NCBI GenBank assembly: GCA_964522605.1
Contig: CAZFWV010000003.1
Location: 1 to 64,000 of the forward strand
Length of the DNA: 64,000 nt
Direction of reading: 5' to 3'
Origin: CAVZLD01 sp964522605
GTDB taxonomy: Bacteria; Planctomycetota; Planctomycetia; Pirellulales; Pirellulaceae
The notes under the pieces are model-generated. The model was given only the letters and a program-made list of their open reading frames with translations, did not search any database and was not told where the DNA came from. The translations under genes and the position numbers were made by a program. Positions 38,537-47,117 of this stretch are shown here, in pieces. Each line of letters begins with the position of its first letter. The stretch's first letter is position 1.

Positions 38537-38932
38537 CTATCCTTGATAATTCCAAGGGTTTTCCCAATAGGGCGAGCTTCCAAATAACTCGTGCACCTCA
38601 GCCTGCCAAGCCCGATTCGTCAGGTCGGGCAGACTATTCTTGTCAAACCCATGAGCGCGGGCAAGCTTCTGCTCATCCACATCCAGTTGAAATGACTGCT
38701 GATCCGGCTGGAGTTCCAGCGCGGAGAAGGGGACAGCAAAGAGTTTATCCGCAATGTCACTCGATTCGCCGAAGGAGCCGAAAGATACGTACGCATAGAT
38801 CACTTGGCCGCTTCGCAGGTCGATCATGAGATCGGTGATCGTACCGAGCAGTTCGCCGCGTTTGTTCCGCACCGTGTCGCCCAGGATTGCGTTGACCGCA
38901 AGGATCCTTGGATCCATTTTCCCTTTCGTCAT
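38537..38932 (-). CDS. PRC-barrel domain protein
   Basis: A 131-residue cytoplasmic protein. Residues about 8-80 form a PRC-barrel (AVNAILGDTVRNKRGELLGTITDLMIDLRSG..., then VPFSALELQPD), a small beta barrel used for RNA or protein binding and common in stress loci. The tail (85-131) is polar and Trp-rich. The ATG at 38932 has GGAG nine bases upstream. It lies just downstream of the CoxIV gene but is separated by 57 bases; whether it belongs to the respiratory operon is uncertain. Confidence 0.88.
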   Translation of the reverse strand: MTKGKMDPRILAVNAILGDTVRNKRGELLGTITDLMIDLRSGQVIYAYVSFGSFGESSDIADKLFAVPFSALELQPDQQSFQLDVDEQKLARAHGFDKNSLPDLTNRAWQAEVHELFGSSPYWENPWNYQG

Positions 38933-38989
38933 CGAGTCGTTCTCCCATCGTCTTGATTCAAGTCACAACAAACGTTAACCGGTCGCCGG

Positions 38990-39361
38990 TTACTTCGACG
39001 TAACCACGTCGAGAGCGGGACGCGCCGCGACAGGCTGTCGCAGGGTCAGGTTGGTTTGTCGCACGGCGACCTGCGGATCTGACCACGACCTACTGACGTA
39101 GTCCGTCATCAGCAAGGCGACCAAAATCGCCAACCACACGATACCCACAATGGCAAACATTCTCGTCGTACTGGAAGCCGCGCGTAGACCCATGTACACA
39201 ACTGCAATCAGGCTCGCCTTCGTTGCTGCAATCGTCAATCCAACGACGAGGTTGAGTACTCCATGTTCAATCTGCGCCGCAAAGACGCTTAGCGCAAGTA
39301 GGCCGAACAGGGCAACAAATACGCCGCCGTACATCTTAGGTGACGTGATGTGCGTGTTCAT
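38990..39361 (-). CDS. Cytochrome c oxidase subunit IV
   Basis: A 123-residue membrane protein of the prokaryotic COX4/CtaF-CyoD type. Three hydrophobic helices are visible (about 11-32, 36-58, 66-86), with YGGVFVALFGLLALS and KASLIAVVYMGLR typical of the family. It accompanies the oxidase core without redox centres. ATG 39361 has GGAGG nine bases upstream; a GTG at 39373 overlaps that ribosome binding site and is rejected. It is the last oxidase gene of the operon, 183 bases after CoxIII, a space in which I see no gene. Confidence 0.9.
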   Translation of the reverse strand: MNTHITSPKMYGGVFVALFGLLALSVFAAQIEHGVLNLVVGLTIAATKASLIAVVYMGLRAASSTTRMFAIVGIVWLAILVALLMTDYVSRSWSDPQVAVRQTNLTLRQPVAARPALDVVTSK

Positions 39362-39544
39362 TGATTTGCTCACCTCCGGACTGCAACTTCTCTGACTTCA
39401 CACATCGTAGCTGATTTGTTGGGAAAAACAGTCAGCCAGCAGACTACCGCACGTTGGTAATGCGTGCTACTCCCGCGAGCGGCAACCGTGTCGGTCACTC
39501 CTTGGTTGACGTCCATTGTTCGCAATGATGAGGCCTCCAAGAGT

Positions 39545-40237
39545 CTACCGAATTAGATACAGCAGCGGGAAAAGGAAAACCCAAATGATATCGACGAAGT
39601 GCCAGTACAGACCGACCATCTCGACCGGTGTGTAATAGGCGGATGAAAAATGCCCCCGCCAGGCTGACCAGGCAACAGATCCAAGCAGGATTAACCCCAC
39701 GATGATATGAAGTGCATGTAGCCCCGTCATCGCAAAGTAGAAACTGAAAAACAGCTCGACTTCGCCCGGAGGAAAGTCCACAGGATCAGATGCCTGATTT
39801 GGAGTCGCATGGTTGGTTCCGCTCGACTCCATCGCGGCCGCCTGGAAGGAGAACGTCCGCCCCGGGACCTCATGATGGCGATATTTTTCCGCATATTCGT
39901 GGGCCTTGATGCTGAGGAAAAATGCGCCCAACCCGATCGTCAATAGCAGAAACAGCACGGTCCCTTTGCGACGACCGGTCTGCGCTGCGTAGACAGCCAA
40001 GGCCATCGTCAGGCTGCTCGTCAGAAGCACGGCTGTATTTGCTGTCCCCAATACAACATCCAACCGCTCGCTGCCCAGGGCAAAGGCGTCCGGATATGAA
40101 AAGCGGTAGGCAGTGTATCCTGCAAACAGGCCGCCAAAGAACATCACCTCGGTAACCAGGAAGACCCACATCCCCAGCTCGGCCGAATCGAACTGCTGCT
40201 TCGCGTCATCAAAATGGTGTGCAACGTGTGCTCTCAT
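39545..40237 (-). CDS. ctaE: Cytochrome c oxidase subunit III
   Basis: A 230-residue membrane subunit of the heme-copper oxidase. Typical opening HFDDAKQQFDSAELGMWVFLVTEVMFFGG at about residues 5-33, then TANTAVLLTSSLTMALAVYAA and TGLHALHIIVGLILLGSVAW with the conserved His. About five helices. The longer frame (to 40315) is rejected: its N-terminal 26 residues are the translation of an inverted repeat, whereas the ATG at 40237 starts just where family members begin. No strong ribosome binding site is seen at this ATG, so translation may depend on the upstream CoxI gene. Confidence 0.9.
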   Translation of the reverse strand: MRAHVAHHFDDAKQQFDSAELGMWVFLVTEVMFFGGLFAGYTAYRFSYPDAFALGSERLDVVLGTANTAVLLTSSLTMALAVYAAQTGRRKGTVLFLLLTIGLGAFFLSIKAHEYAEKYRHHEVPGRTFSFQAAAMESSGTNHATPNQASDPVDFPPGEVELFFSFYFAMTGLHALHIIVGLILLGSVAWSAWRGHFSSAYYTPVEMVGLYWHFVDIIWVFLFPLLYLIR

Positions 40238-40270
40238 TTCCGCAATCGTTCTAAGTTCTGTGTCACAACC

Positions 40271-40325
40271 GTAGGCCAATTTGTCTAAATCGTCGTAAAT
40301 GCCGACTTGTGACAAGTCGGCCTAC
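40271..40325. repeat. Inverted repeat, GCCGACTTG-ACAAGTCGGC type
   Basis: Core hairpin GCCGACTTG (40301-40309), TGA, CAAGTCGGC (40313-40321), plus an outer GTAGGCC (40271-40277) pairing with GGCCTAC (40319-40325). It sits in the CoxI-CoxIII space and causes a false N-terminal extension of CoxIII. Confidence 0.8.
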
Positions 40326-40330
40326 GGGGA

Positions 40331-41932
40331 TCAGTGATCTATATCGTCCTCGGTGACGTAGGCGTAAGCTTCCTCTTGGACGGTCGGCGTATGGGAAAAA
40401 TTGTGTGTCGGCGGTGGCGATGAGGTCTGCCATTCCAGGCCTTTCGCCTGCCATGGGTTGTCACCTGCTCGTTCTCCATAGCGTAAAGACCACACTAAGT
40501 ACGCCAGGGGGATCAAATACGCCACGCCCAGAATCGAGGCGCCGGCTGACGACATCACGTTCAACAATTGAAAACCCTCCGAGTATTCGTGGATTCTGCG
40601 CGGCATACCGAGATACCCTAGGAGGAATTGCGGAAAGAAGGTCAGATTAAATCCGAAAAACACAAGCACTGCCGAGACACGGCCCCACCATTCCGGATAC
40701 ATCCGACCCGTGATCTTGGGCCACCAGAAATGGATACCTCCGAGGTACGCCATGACTGTCCCACCGACCATGATGTAATGGAAATGGGCCACAACAAAGT
40801 AGGTGTCGTGAACATGCACGTCGATGGCCAACGTGGCAAGAAACAATCCCGTCAGCCCGCCGAGTGTGAACAGACCAATGAAGCCGAGTGCGTAGAGCAT
40901 CGGCGTGGAAAGCAGCACAGAGCCCTTATACAAAGTTGCCGTCCAGTTAAAGACCTTAATGGCAGACGGGATCGCGACGAGCATACTCAGGAACGAAAAC
41001 ACCATGCCGGCGTAGACAGCCTGGCCGCTGACAAACATGTGATGCCCCCAGACCAAGAAACCCAGAACGGCAATCGCCAGACTCGAAAACGCAATGAAGT
41101 GGTACCCAAAGACACGCTTTCGTGCGAAACAGGTGATGATCTCACTCATCACACCCATGGCCGGTAACACCATGATGTAGACTGCGGGGTGCGAGTAAAA
41201 CCAGAACAAATGCTGAAACAGAAGCGGATCGCCGCCCAACTTCGGATCGAAGATTCCTATTCCCAGGCCTCGTTCCAAGGCGACCAGCAGCAGGGTGATC
41301 GCCAATACCGGCGTCCCAAGCACCATGATTAAGCTAGTCGCATAATGGGCCCAGACGAAAAGCGGAAGGCGAAACCAGGTGAGTCCTGAAGCGCGCATCG
41401 TGTGCGTTGTAACGATGAAATTGAGACCCGTCAAAATGGACGAAAAACCCACGATAAAGACACCGACAGCGGTCAAGATGACGTGAGTGTTCGCGTACGT
41501 ACTGCTGTAGGGTGTGTAGAAGGTCCAACCCGTATCGACTCCGCCGGAAACAAGTGCCCAAACGGTGAAGATGCCACCGAGCATGAAGATGTACCAACTG
41601 AGCAAATTCAAGCGAGGAAATGCAAGGTCGCGTGCACCGATCATGAGCGGCAGAAGGAAGTTCCCGAGCACCGCCGGCACAGAGGGAATCAGAAAGAAAA
41701 ACACCATGATCACACCGTGCATGGTGAACAGCTTGTTGTACGTTTCCGAAATAATCAGGTCGCCCTTCGGCGTCATCAGTTCAAGACGAAATAGCACGGC
41801 CGCAACGCCGCCCAACAGAAAAAAGAGCGTAACGGACAGCATGTAGAGAATCGCGATTCGCTTGTGATCCGTGGACAGCAGCCAGCTTTTCGTAGTGTAA
41901 CCCGCCGTCAGGTAGTTCTGCGTTTTCGACAT
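40331..41932 (-). CDS. ctaD: Cytochrome c oxidase subunit I, A2-type
   Basis: A 533-residue, 12-helix catalytic subunit of a heme-copper oxidase, reducing O2 to water and pumping protons. The helix VI motif is YSHPAVY (246-252), with the copper-ligand His248 and the cross-link Tyr252. The usual Glu of A1 enzymes (HPEVY) is Ala, and the YS pair marks the A2 proton channel. Further ligands lie in HHMFVSGQ and in HFHYIMVGG (heme and magnesium side). The ATG at 41932 begins MSKTQNYL; an ATG at 41953 is an alternative. It overlaps no neighbour and lies between CoxII and CoxIII in the operon. Confidence 0.96.
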   Translation of the reverse strand: MSKTQNYLTAGYTTKSWLLSTDHKRIAILYMLSVTLFFLLGGVAAVLFRLELMTPKGDLIISETYNKLFTMHGVIMVFFFLIPSVPAVLGNFLLPLMIGARDLAFPRLNLLSWYIFMLGGIFTVWALVSGGVDTGWTFYTPYSSTYANTHVILTAVGVFIVGFSSILTGLNFIVTTHTMRASGLTWFRLPLFVWAHYATSLIMVLGTPVLAITLLLVALERGLGIGIFDPKLGGDPLLFQHLFWFYSHPAVYIMVLPAMGVMSEIITCFARKRVFGYHFIAFSSLAIAVLGFLVWGHHMFVSGQAVYAGMVFSFLSMLVAIPSAIKVFNWTATLYKGSVLLSTPMLYALGFIGLFTLGGLTGLFLATLAIDVHVHDTYFVVAHFHYIMVGGTVMAYLGGIHFWWPKITGRMYPEWWGRVSAVLVFFGFNLTFFPQFLLGYLGMPRRIHEYSEGFQLLNVMSSAGASILGVAYLIPLAYLVWSLRYGERAGDNPWQAKGLEWQTSSPPPTHNFSHTPTVQEEAYAYVTEDDIDH

Positions 41933-41963
41933 CACTTGTACTTCGCCCTGCAATTAATCAATC

Positions 41964-42983
41964 TCACGGCTGGCGGTGAGTCGTCTGCTGCATAGACACC
42001 TCCGCGGATCGCGTTGGAGCGTCGCCGGCGGCCTCATCGTCTTGCTTCGTTTGGTCAGGTGTTCGAAGAGTCTTCAAGTAGGCAATCAGCTGCAGAATCT
42101 CTTCTTCACTGATCTGGCCTTGATAGGTGGGCATCAGTTTCTGATAGCCAGCAACGACCTTGGCATTCGGTTCCAGAATCGACTCACGCAGGTAGGCATC
42201 GTCCGCAACTACGGTTGCTCCCCCTGTCAGCGGAACCTGACTCGCGTACAAATCGACTAGCGAAGGGCAGCGTCCACCCCCCTCAGCCACGTGGCAAGTC
42301 TGACAGCGAAGCTCCTCAAACAGTCTCTTCCCCGCCACCTCGGGAGTTTCATCCGTGCTCCCCTCGAGCCATTCGGCGTATTGCGTCGGCTCCATAACGA
42401 CGACACGACCCCGCATTCGGGAATGGCTTGTGCCACAATACTCCGCACAATACAAATCGTATTGGCCGGTTTTCGTCGCTTCGAACCAAACCTCGGTATA
42501 CCGTCCCGGCAGCAGATCCTGTTTGATGCGAAAGGCGGGAATATACAAACTGTGAATCACGTCTTCCGAAATCATGCGCAACCTCACCGGTTGCCCTACA
42601 GGCACATGCAACGTGTTGATCTCCCGCTTACCCTCGGCATGCTGAATTCTCCACATCCATTGTTTTCCAACCACGTCAACTTCAAGGCAGTTGTCGGGAG
42701 GTTGGTGGAGTGTGAAGAAGAGTCTCGCCCCCCACGCAAACATGATCATGGTCAAACCAAGTGGAATCAGCGACCATGCCAACTCGAGCAACCACACCTT
42801 GTCTTTTTTAACTGTGCGGTCGATCTTCTTTCCGCGACGGTATTTGATCGCAAAGTAGACAATCGAACAGAAGATCAGCACCGTGAAGAAAGTGGCAACC
42901 GCCAATAAAAAGAAGTAGAGCATGTCAACACGTTGTGCGACAGTTGAAGCCCGCTCTGGAAAAATGCGAAACTGATCGTTCAT
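41964..42983 (-). CDS. ctaC: Cytochrome c oxidase subunit II with fused cytochrome c (caa3 type)
   Basis: A 339-residue subunit carrying the CuA centre and a C-terminal class I cytochrome c. Two helices near the N-terminus (about 20-45 and 65-90) anchor it. CuA ligands are H144, C179, C183, H187 and M190 (CAEYCGTSHSRM). The heme c motif CQTCH is at 226-230, followed by a cytochrome c domain ending in the LMPTYQGQISEEEILQLIAYLK helix with the distal Met. This is the electron entry point of the oxidase, fed by alternative complex III encoded upstream. The ATG at 42983 follows the SCO stop by 12 bases. Confidence 0.96.
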   Translation of the reverse strand: MNDQFRIFPERASTVAQRVDMLYFFLLAVATFFTVLIFCSIVYFAIKYRRGKKIDRTVKKDKVWLLELAWSLIPLGLTMIMFAWGARLFFTLHQPPDNCLEVDVVGKQWMWRIQHAEGKREINTLHVPVGQPVRLRMISEDVIHSLYIPAFRIKQDLLPGRYTEVWFEATKTGQYDLYCAEYCGTSHSRMRGRVVVMEPTQYAEWLEGSTDETPEVAGKRLFEELRCQTCHVAEGGGRCPSLVDLYASQVPLTGGATVVADDAYLRESILEPNAKVVAGYQKLMPTYQGQISEEEILQLIAYLKTLRTPDQTKQDDEAAGDAPTRSAEVSMQQTTHRQP

Positions 42984-42995
42984 GCAAGTCTTGCT

Positions 42996-43919
42996 TTACG
43001 ACTCATGCTCTATTGTGGATGTCTCCGGCGCACCCGTTGCGTCGAGGTGTTGCTTCCGAGAATCGCGTCGTAACATCCAGAAGATGCCGCCGAAGAGTAC
43101 AACCAAGGTCCCGACTCCAGCGAGTCGCAGTGCGGTCATGATGGCGAATCCATATTTTCCGCTCGTCGGATCGTACTGATAACACAGGAGTAGTGCTCGG
43201 TCGCTCATAGTACCGATGTTTCCTCCCGAGGCATCGATCAAAGAGAATCGCAGATCACGGGGCGGATATTCCACGCCGAAGAGATATCTCGATACGTGTC
43301 CTTCCGGAGTGAGAATGATTAAGGCGGCAGCGTGGGCATATTGGCCCCGCTTCTCGTCATACGTGTACCGAAACCCGACAGCATTCGTCAGTTGACGAAT
43401 GTCAGGTTCCCTTCCGGTCAGGAAATACCATCCATCTTCCATATCGCCGCGATTGTAACCCTCGATCATTGTCTGACGCGCCGCGCGGGCCAATTCCGGG
43501 CCTTCTTCCGGATCAAAGCTAATCGTCAAGACCGTGAAATCCTCACCCACACTCAGCTCCAGTGTGTCCAGACTCTTTCGCAATCCGTCCAATGTCATTT
43601 TGCATAGCATCGGACACCGGAAATAGACGAGATGCAAAATGACCGGTTTTCCTTGTTTGAAATATGTTTCGATCGAAACCAACTCTCCCGTATGGTCGCG
43701 AAACTGGAGATCTAATGGAATTTGTGCGTCGTACTTCTGGTCGATGCCGACGCGATCGAGCACACTTCCGGCATCGCGGCCCGTCTGTGCAACACTGAGG
43801 CTGCACATCAGGAAAACGGAAACTGCGATCCCAACCAGGGTGTAACACCTGCAGGCGAAGCGCCAGCCGATCTGGGCTGCGGCGCCAAGGCTCATTTCTT
43901 CGAACGAAGGACCGATCAT
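42996..43919 (-). CDS. SCO1/SenC family copper-insertion protein
   Basis: A 307-residue membrane-anchored or secreted thioredoxin-fold protein that delivers copper to the CuA site. A hydrophobic signal/anchor lies at about residues 26-46, the Cu-binding C-x3-C is RCPMLCK, and a C-terminal helix (about 272-293) anchors it; the later conserved His is expected near YAHAAALIIL. The open frame reaches 44048, but that part is a translated inverted repeat. ATG 43919 is the first start beyond the repeat; ATG 43895 is also possible, since neither has a strong ribosome binding site. It sits directly before CoxII. Confidence 0.92.
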   Translation of the reverse strand: MIGPSFEEMSLGAAAQIGWRFACRCYTLVGIAVSVFLMCSLSVAQTGRDAGSVLDRVGIDQKYDAQIPLDLQFRDHTGELVSIETYFKQGKPVILHLVYFRCPMLCKMTLDGLRKSLDTLELSVGEDFTVLTISFDPEEGPELARAARQTMIEGYNRGDMEDGWYFLTGREPDIRQLTNAVGFRYTYDEKRGQYAHAAALIILTPEGHVSRYLFGVEYPPRDLRFSLIDASGGNIGTMSDRALLLCYQYDPTSGKYGFAIMTALRLAGVGTLVVLFGGIFWMLRRDSRKQHLDATGAPETSTIEHES

Positions 43920-43930
43920 GCGGTTGCTTA

Positions 43931-44040
43931 GAAGCAGTTTCAAAACTGGGATTCGAGAGGCAGAGGCTCCTGCCGAGCCGGCATTTGTCGCAATTTCGGC
44001 TCGGCGGGAACCTCGCCCTCCCAGTTTTGAAACCGCTTCT
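43931..44040. repeat. GGGAGGGCGAGG inverted repeat, copy 2 (full length)
   Basis: About 110 bases with outer ends GAAGCAGTTTCAAAACTGGGA and TCCCAGTTTTGAAACCGCTTC as an inverted pair, and inner arms built on CCTGCCGAGCCG / CGGCTCGGCGGG around a short loop. It lies between the small membrane protein gene (stop 44045) and the SCO start, inside the respiratory operon. Confidence 0.85.
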
Positions 44041-44044
44041 AGTC

Positions 44045-44419
44045 TCATGTGTCATCCTCGGACTTCTCTTCGAGCGGCAACCCACGCTTAAGCAGCAACT
44101 CCTTCGCGCGCTCGATGGGAATGCGAGCGACGCCGTTCTCGCGATCCGTCCATCCGTATTCCGTCAATTGCCGTTGTTCGGAAATGCGTAGTGCACGCAG
44201 TTGAGCCGATTGGTCTGCAGTCGGCGGGATCGTATCTAACGCGGTCCAATAGCCATCCGCCAGCGTGGTGCGAGTCGTGGAAGCAACAAATGTTATACGC
44301 ATCGCCACGAGAGCAGCAGCCACAAGCAGGGCCAAACCCGCCAATGTTATTAGCACGAAGCGTGCCGAAATGACGTTCGATTCGTAAACGGTCTCCTGGT
44401 TCTCGTTTTGAGTACGCAT
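44045..44419 (-). CDS. Small single-TM protein of the ACIII-oxidase operon
   Basis: A 124-residue protein with one N-terminal helix (about 19-42, FVLITLAGLALLVAAALV) and a soluble tail ending in YGWTDRENGVARIPIERAKELLLKRGLP, a motif I associate with small proteins in cytochrome oxidase clusters. It may be a structural or assembly subunit, possibly equivalent to the minor ActG subunit, but this is not shown. It lies between ActF and SCO, eight bases after ActF, so it is surely co-transcribed. Confidence 0.85.
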   Translation of the reverse strand: MRTQNENQETVYESNVISARFVLITLAGLALLVAAALVAMRITFVASTTRTTLADGYWTALDTIPPTADQSAQLRALRISEQRQLTEYGWTDRENGVARIPIERAKELLLKRGLPLEEKSEDDT

Positions 44420-44427
44420 TCGATCCT

Positions 44428-45642
44428 TTATCCAGTTGTGGGTTTTTGCGATTCGCGCCTTTCCGAACCAACTTTGCCGATCAGTTCGGCATCTCGTGAG
44501 GTTTGGGCTAGAGATAAGCTAAACAAAAAGACCCAAATACCCCCAATTCCCAACAGAACAGTCAGATCAATCCAGGGCACAACAATCCGCTCTCGGTGGA
44601 ATGTGGGCTGAATGATCCAGAACATGTCGAGAAAGCGGGCCACAAGCAAGAGCAGAGCAATCCCTAGCATCGCCGTCCGATTGCGTTTGATGTCACGTGA
44701 CAGGAGGAGCAGAAATGGGACTGCGAAATGGCAGGCCACGACGGCCAGAAGGATCCACTGCCATCCGGCCCGCAATCGCTCTAGGTACCAGCCACTCTCT
44801 TCAGGCAGATTTCCAACCCAGATGATCAAGTACTGAGAAAAGGCGAAATACGTCCAAAGCATGACAAACGCAAGCAGCAGATTGCCCAAGTCATGCAAAC
44901 ATCGCGTTTCGTCATTTGGCAATCCGCGCGTGAAACCCCATTGTGTTTGGCAGAAGATCGAGAACACGATCGCTGCGAGTTGGGCATCCGCAATGATAAT
45001 CCCCCCGAAAATCGTGGAATACCACTTTGGTTCCAGCGACATGATCCAATCGATGGCGGCGAACGTGACGGTCAACGCGAGCAGGACCAGGCCAAAAGCG
45101 CTCACACCACGTGCGACGGAGGTCACCTGGCGCAAATGGGCCCATCGTTTCCGTCCCGCGACTCCAGCCAGGATCAGCCAGATTGTGAAGTAGAGCGTAG
45201 CGCGAGAGCGAAAGGACGTCACAGATAGATACGCAAGTTTGCTGTCGGAAAAGCCCAGGGACTCGCGCACACTCGTCGCCCATCCGTATAGCCATTCCAC
45301 GCGTAGCGCAATCGGAATGAAAAGGACCGCCATCAGGGGAAGCGTAACGAGTGTCGCTCTCCAGTAAGGACGAACGCTGTGGCCCCAGGCGCCCCCGACT
45401 AAGTTATGGAGCAGCAAGAGCCCCAGACACCCAAGGGACATGCTCCACCAGAACACGTAACCGACCAGATACGCCTGGAGCGACCTTTGTGCATCCGTGA
45501 AAACGGCGACGGCGAACAAGAGAACGCCGATGACCGCAATGATCGCGGATGTGCGCCGGAATTTCGTTAGGTTCGTGGAAGTCGCCATCTCGTTGCTGAT
45601 AGTTGCTACACCGTCATTCGTCGTGCGCGTCGGAACTCGCAT
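44428..45642 (-). CDS. actF: Alternative complex III subunit ActF (NrfD-like quinol-binding protein)
   Basis: A 404-residue polytopic membrane protein with about ten helices, homologous in layout to NrfD/PsrC and to ActC. Early segment AYLVGYVFWWSMSLGCLGLLLLHNLVGGAWG and FAAIDWIMSLEPKWYSTIFG are typical of ActF. It belongs to the membrane module of alternative complex III. The frame begins at 45642, three bases past the ActE stop; the ATG at 45588 (MATSTNLTKF) is a shorter alternative, with neither having a clear ribosome binding site. Confidence 0.9.
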   Translation of the reverse strand: MRVPTRTTNDGVATISNEMATSTNLTKFRRTSAIIAVIGVLLFAVAVFTDAQRSLQAYLVGYVFWWSMSLGCLGLLLLHNLVGGAWGHSVRPYWRATLVTLPLMAVLFIPIALRVEWLYGWATSVRESLGFSDSKLAYLSVTSFRSRATLYFTIWLILAGVAGRKRWAHLRQVTSVARGVSAFGLVLLALTVTFAAIDWIMSLEPKWYSTIFGGIIIADAQLAAIVFSIFCQTQWGFTRGLPNDETRCLHDLGNLLLAFVMLWTYFAFSQYLIIWVGNLPEESGWYLERLRAGWQWILLAVVACHFAVPFLLLLSRDIKRNRTAMLGIALLLLVARFLDMFWIIQPTFHRERIVVPWIDLTVLLGIGGIWVFLFSLSLAQTSRDAELIGKVGSERRESQKPTTG

Positions 45643-45645
45643 CGG

Positions 45646-46335
45646 CTATTGCGCCGCGGGGTCGCCCTCGAAGTGCTCCAGGTCGGACGATTCCAAGTCG
45701 TCGATGGGTACTTGCTGACTCAACTGCAAAGCACGGACATAGGCGGCGATTGCCCAACGGTCTGCCGCTGGAATCTGATCACGGTGGTCAGGCATTCGCC
45801 CAAAGCCGTTGGTAATCACATCAAAGTAATGGCCGATTGGAGCGGTACGTAAGCGTTCGCTATGGAATGTGGGAGGTGGCGGAAAACCTCGCTGGACAAC
45901 CATCCCGCGTCCTGTTCCGACGCGATCGTGGCACGGCGCGCAGAAAATATTGAATCGTTGCTCTCCCCGGTCGAGTAGTTCCTTTGTCAACGGCATCGGC
46001 AGGGAGGCGGCCAAGACACCCTGCTGCTTACCGAAATAGAAGTGTTGGTCAATACGCAGCTGACCGCGCGCGACGGTTCCTTGCGGCGGTTCGCGTGATG
46101 CGCGTCCATCGGGAAAGAAATCGCTGGATGCCAGTGCTTCGTATCTTGGCTGGTCTCCCATGTCCTGTCGGCAGCCGGTGACGAGGAACGCGCTCGAGCA
46201 AAGCAGCAAAATCACAATCCGCGGAGTGTCAGGCGCGATGACTTCAGTCGCGCGAACAACGTCAGATCGAGTGGTACAGACAGGACCTGACTCGGACGGA
46301 CGTTCCTGCGATTCGGAAATCCTACAGGGGAACAT
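45646..46335 (-). CDS. actE: Alternative complex III subunit ActE (monoheme cytochrome c lipoprotein)
   Basis: A 229-residue periplasmic cytochrome c. The N-terminus has a lipobox ending FLVTGC, so the mature protein is probably lipid-anchored. The heme c motif is CAPCH starting at residue 132, with a distal Met in FGRMPDH. It passes electrons from complex III toward the oxidase. The open frame reaches 46551, but ATG 46335 has GAGG seven bases upstream and overlaps the ActD end by 14 bases, as expected for coupled genes. Confidence 0.93.
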   Translation of the reverse strand: MFPCRISESQERPSESGPVCTTRSDVVRATEVIAPDTPRIVILLLCSSAFLVTGCRQDMGDQPRYEALASSDFFPDGRASREPPQGTVARGQLRIDQHFYFGKQQGVLAASLPMPLTKELLDRGEQRFNIFCAPCHDRVGTGRGMVVQRGFPPPPTFHSERLRTAPIGHYFDVITNGFGRMPDHRDQIPAADRWAIAAYVRALQLSQQVPIDDLESSDLEHFEGDPAAQ

Positions 46336-46885
46336 CGATGACCTCGATTGCTTCCAAGTCATGAAGTATCTGTCGTGTCGCGACCCGATCGAACTGGGGA
46401 TCACTTGCCTCGATGCATACAAAAAACGCGTCTCGCGAGGCACGATCGAATTGGCGTACATCAAACAGTGGATGATGAGGCATCGGTAGGCGATTGAGGG
46501 CCAGCATGCCCAGTACCGCGGACAATGCGCCCACGAGGATTGTGGTTTCAAACGTAATCGGCATGAATGAGGGCCAACTGTTCAGAGGGCGACCGCCGAC
46601 ATTGAGTGGGTAATGAGCTACGGCAACCCAGTATTGCAACCCGAAGCCACACATGAGTCCGATCACGCCACCGGCGAGGACGATCCGAGAAACTCCCGTA
46701 CGCGTCATACCAAGAGCCTCGCCGAGTCCCTCGACAGGGAATGGGGCAAATGCATCGGTTTGACGGTAGCCCGCCTCCGTAATGCGATGCACCGCCTTGA
46801 GCAGTGACTCCGCATCCTTAAATTCAGCGAGTATCCCATACAGCTTCGCGTTTTCGTCCCGCATGTTTTCGATAGACGATTTCAA
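46322..46885 (-). CDS. actD: Alternative complex III subunit ActD (DUF3341)
   Basis: A 187-residue membrane protein of the DUF3341/ActD family. The N-terminal soluble domain (YGILAEFKDAESLLKAVHRITEAGYRQTDAFAPFPVEGL) is followed by two helices (about 91-112 and 129-150) and the family's FDRVATRQILHDL tail. It bridges the membrane subunits of alternative complex III. TTG 46885 is preferred because GAGGAA lies about nine bases upstream; GTG 46912 and ATG 46864 are alternatives. The gap to ActC (about 230 bases) is larger than elsewhere in the operon and holds a hairpin. Confidence 0.88.
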   Translation of the reverse strand: MKSSIENMRDENAKLYGILAEFKDAESLLKAVHRITEAGYRQTDAFAPFPVEGLGEALGMTRTGVSRIVLAGGVIGLMCGFGLQYWVAVAHYPLNVGGRPLNSWPSFMPITFETTILVGALSAVLGMLALNRLPMPHHPLFDVRQFDRASRDAFFVCIEASDPQFDRVATRQILHDLEAIEVIDVPL

Positions 46886-46992
46886 TTGTTCTTTCCTCGC
46901 TTCGTCCGACACGTTTGTGACTTTGGCCTCAGCGGTGACTCAGAAATAAAATAACTTCGGCATCTTGGTTTTCTCGTTTCACCACTTGCCCA

Positions 46993-47021
46993 GCGGGGCG
47001 CGGAGGATCCCTCCTACCCGC
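46993..47021. promoter_or_regulatory. Hairpin between actC and actD
   Basis: GCGGG (46993-46997) pairs with CCCGC (47017-47021), enclosing GGAGG-ATC-CCTCC (47002-47014). It is GC-rich, without a T-run. It may be a processing or stability element inside the operon. Confidence 0.35.
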
Positions 47022-47117
47022 GGGGCGATACCCGCACGGTTAAACGAGGAAGTTGTTCCTGAGTCGTTGCTCAGCGGACCAGCCAGCGTGGGCTGCACCG
47101 ACGTCCTCGTGGCGAAA

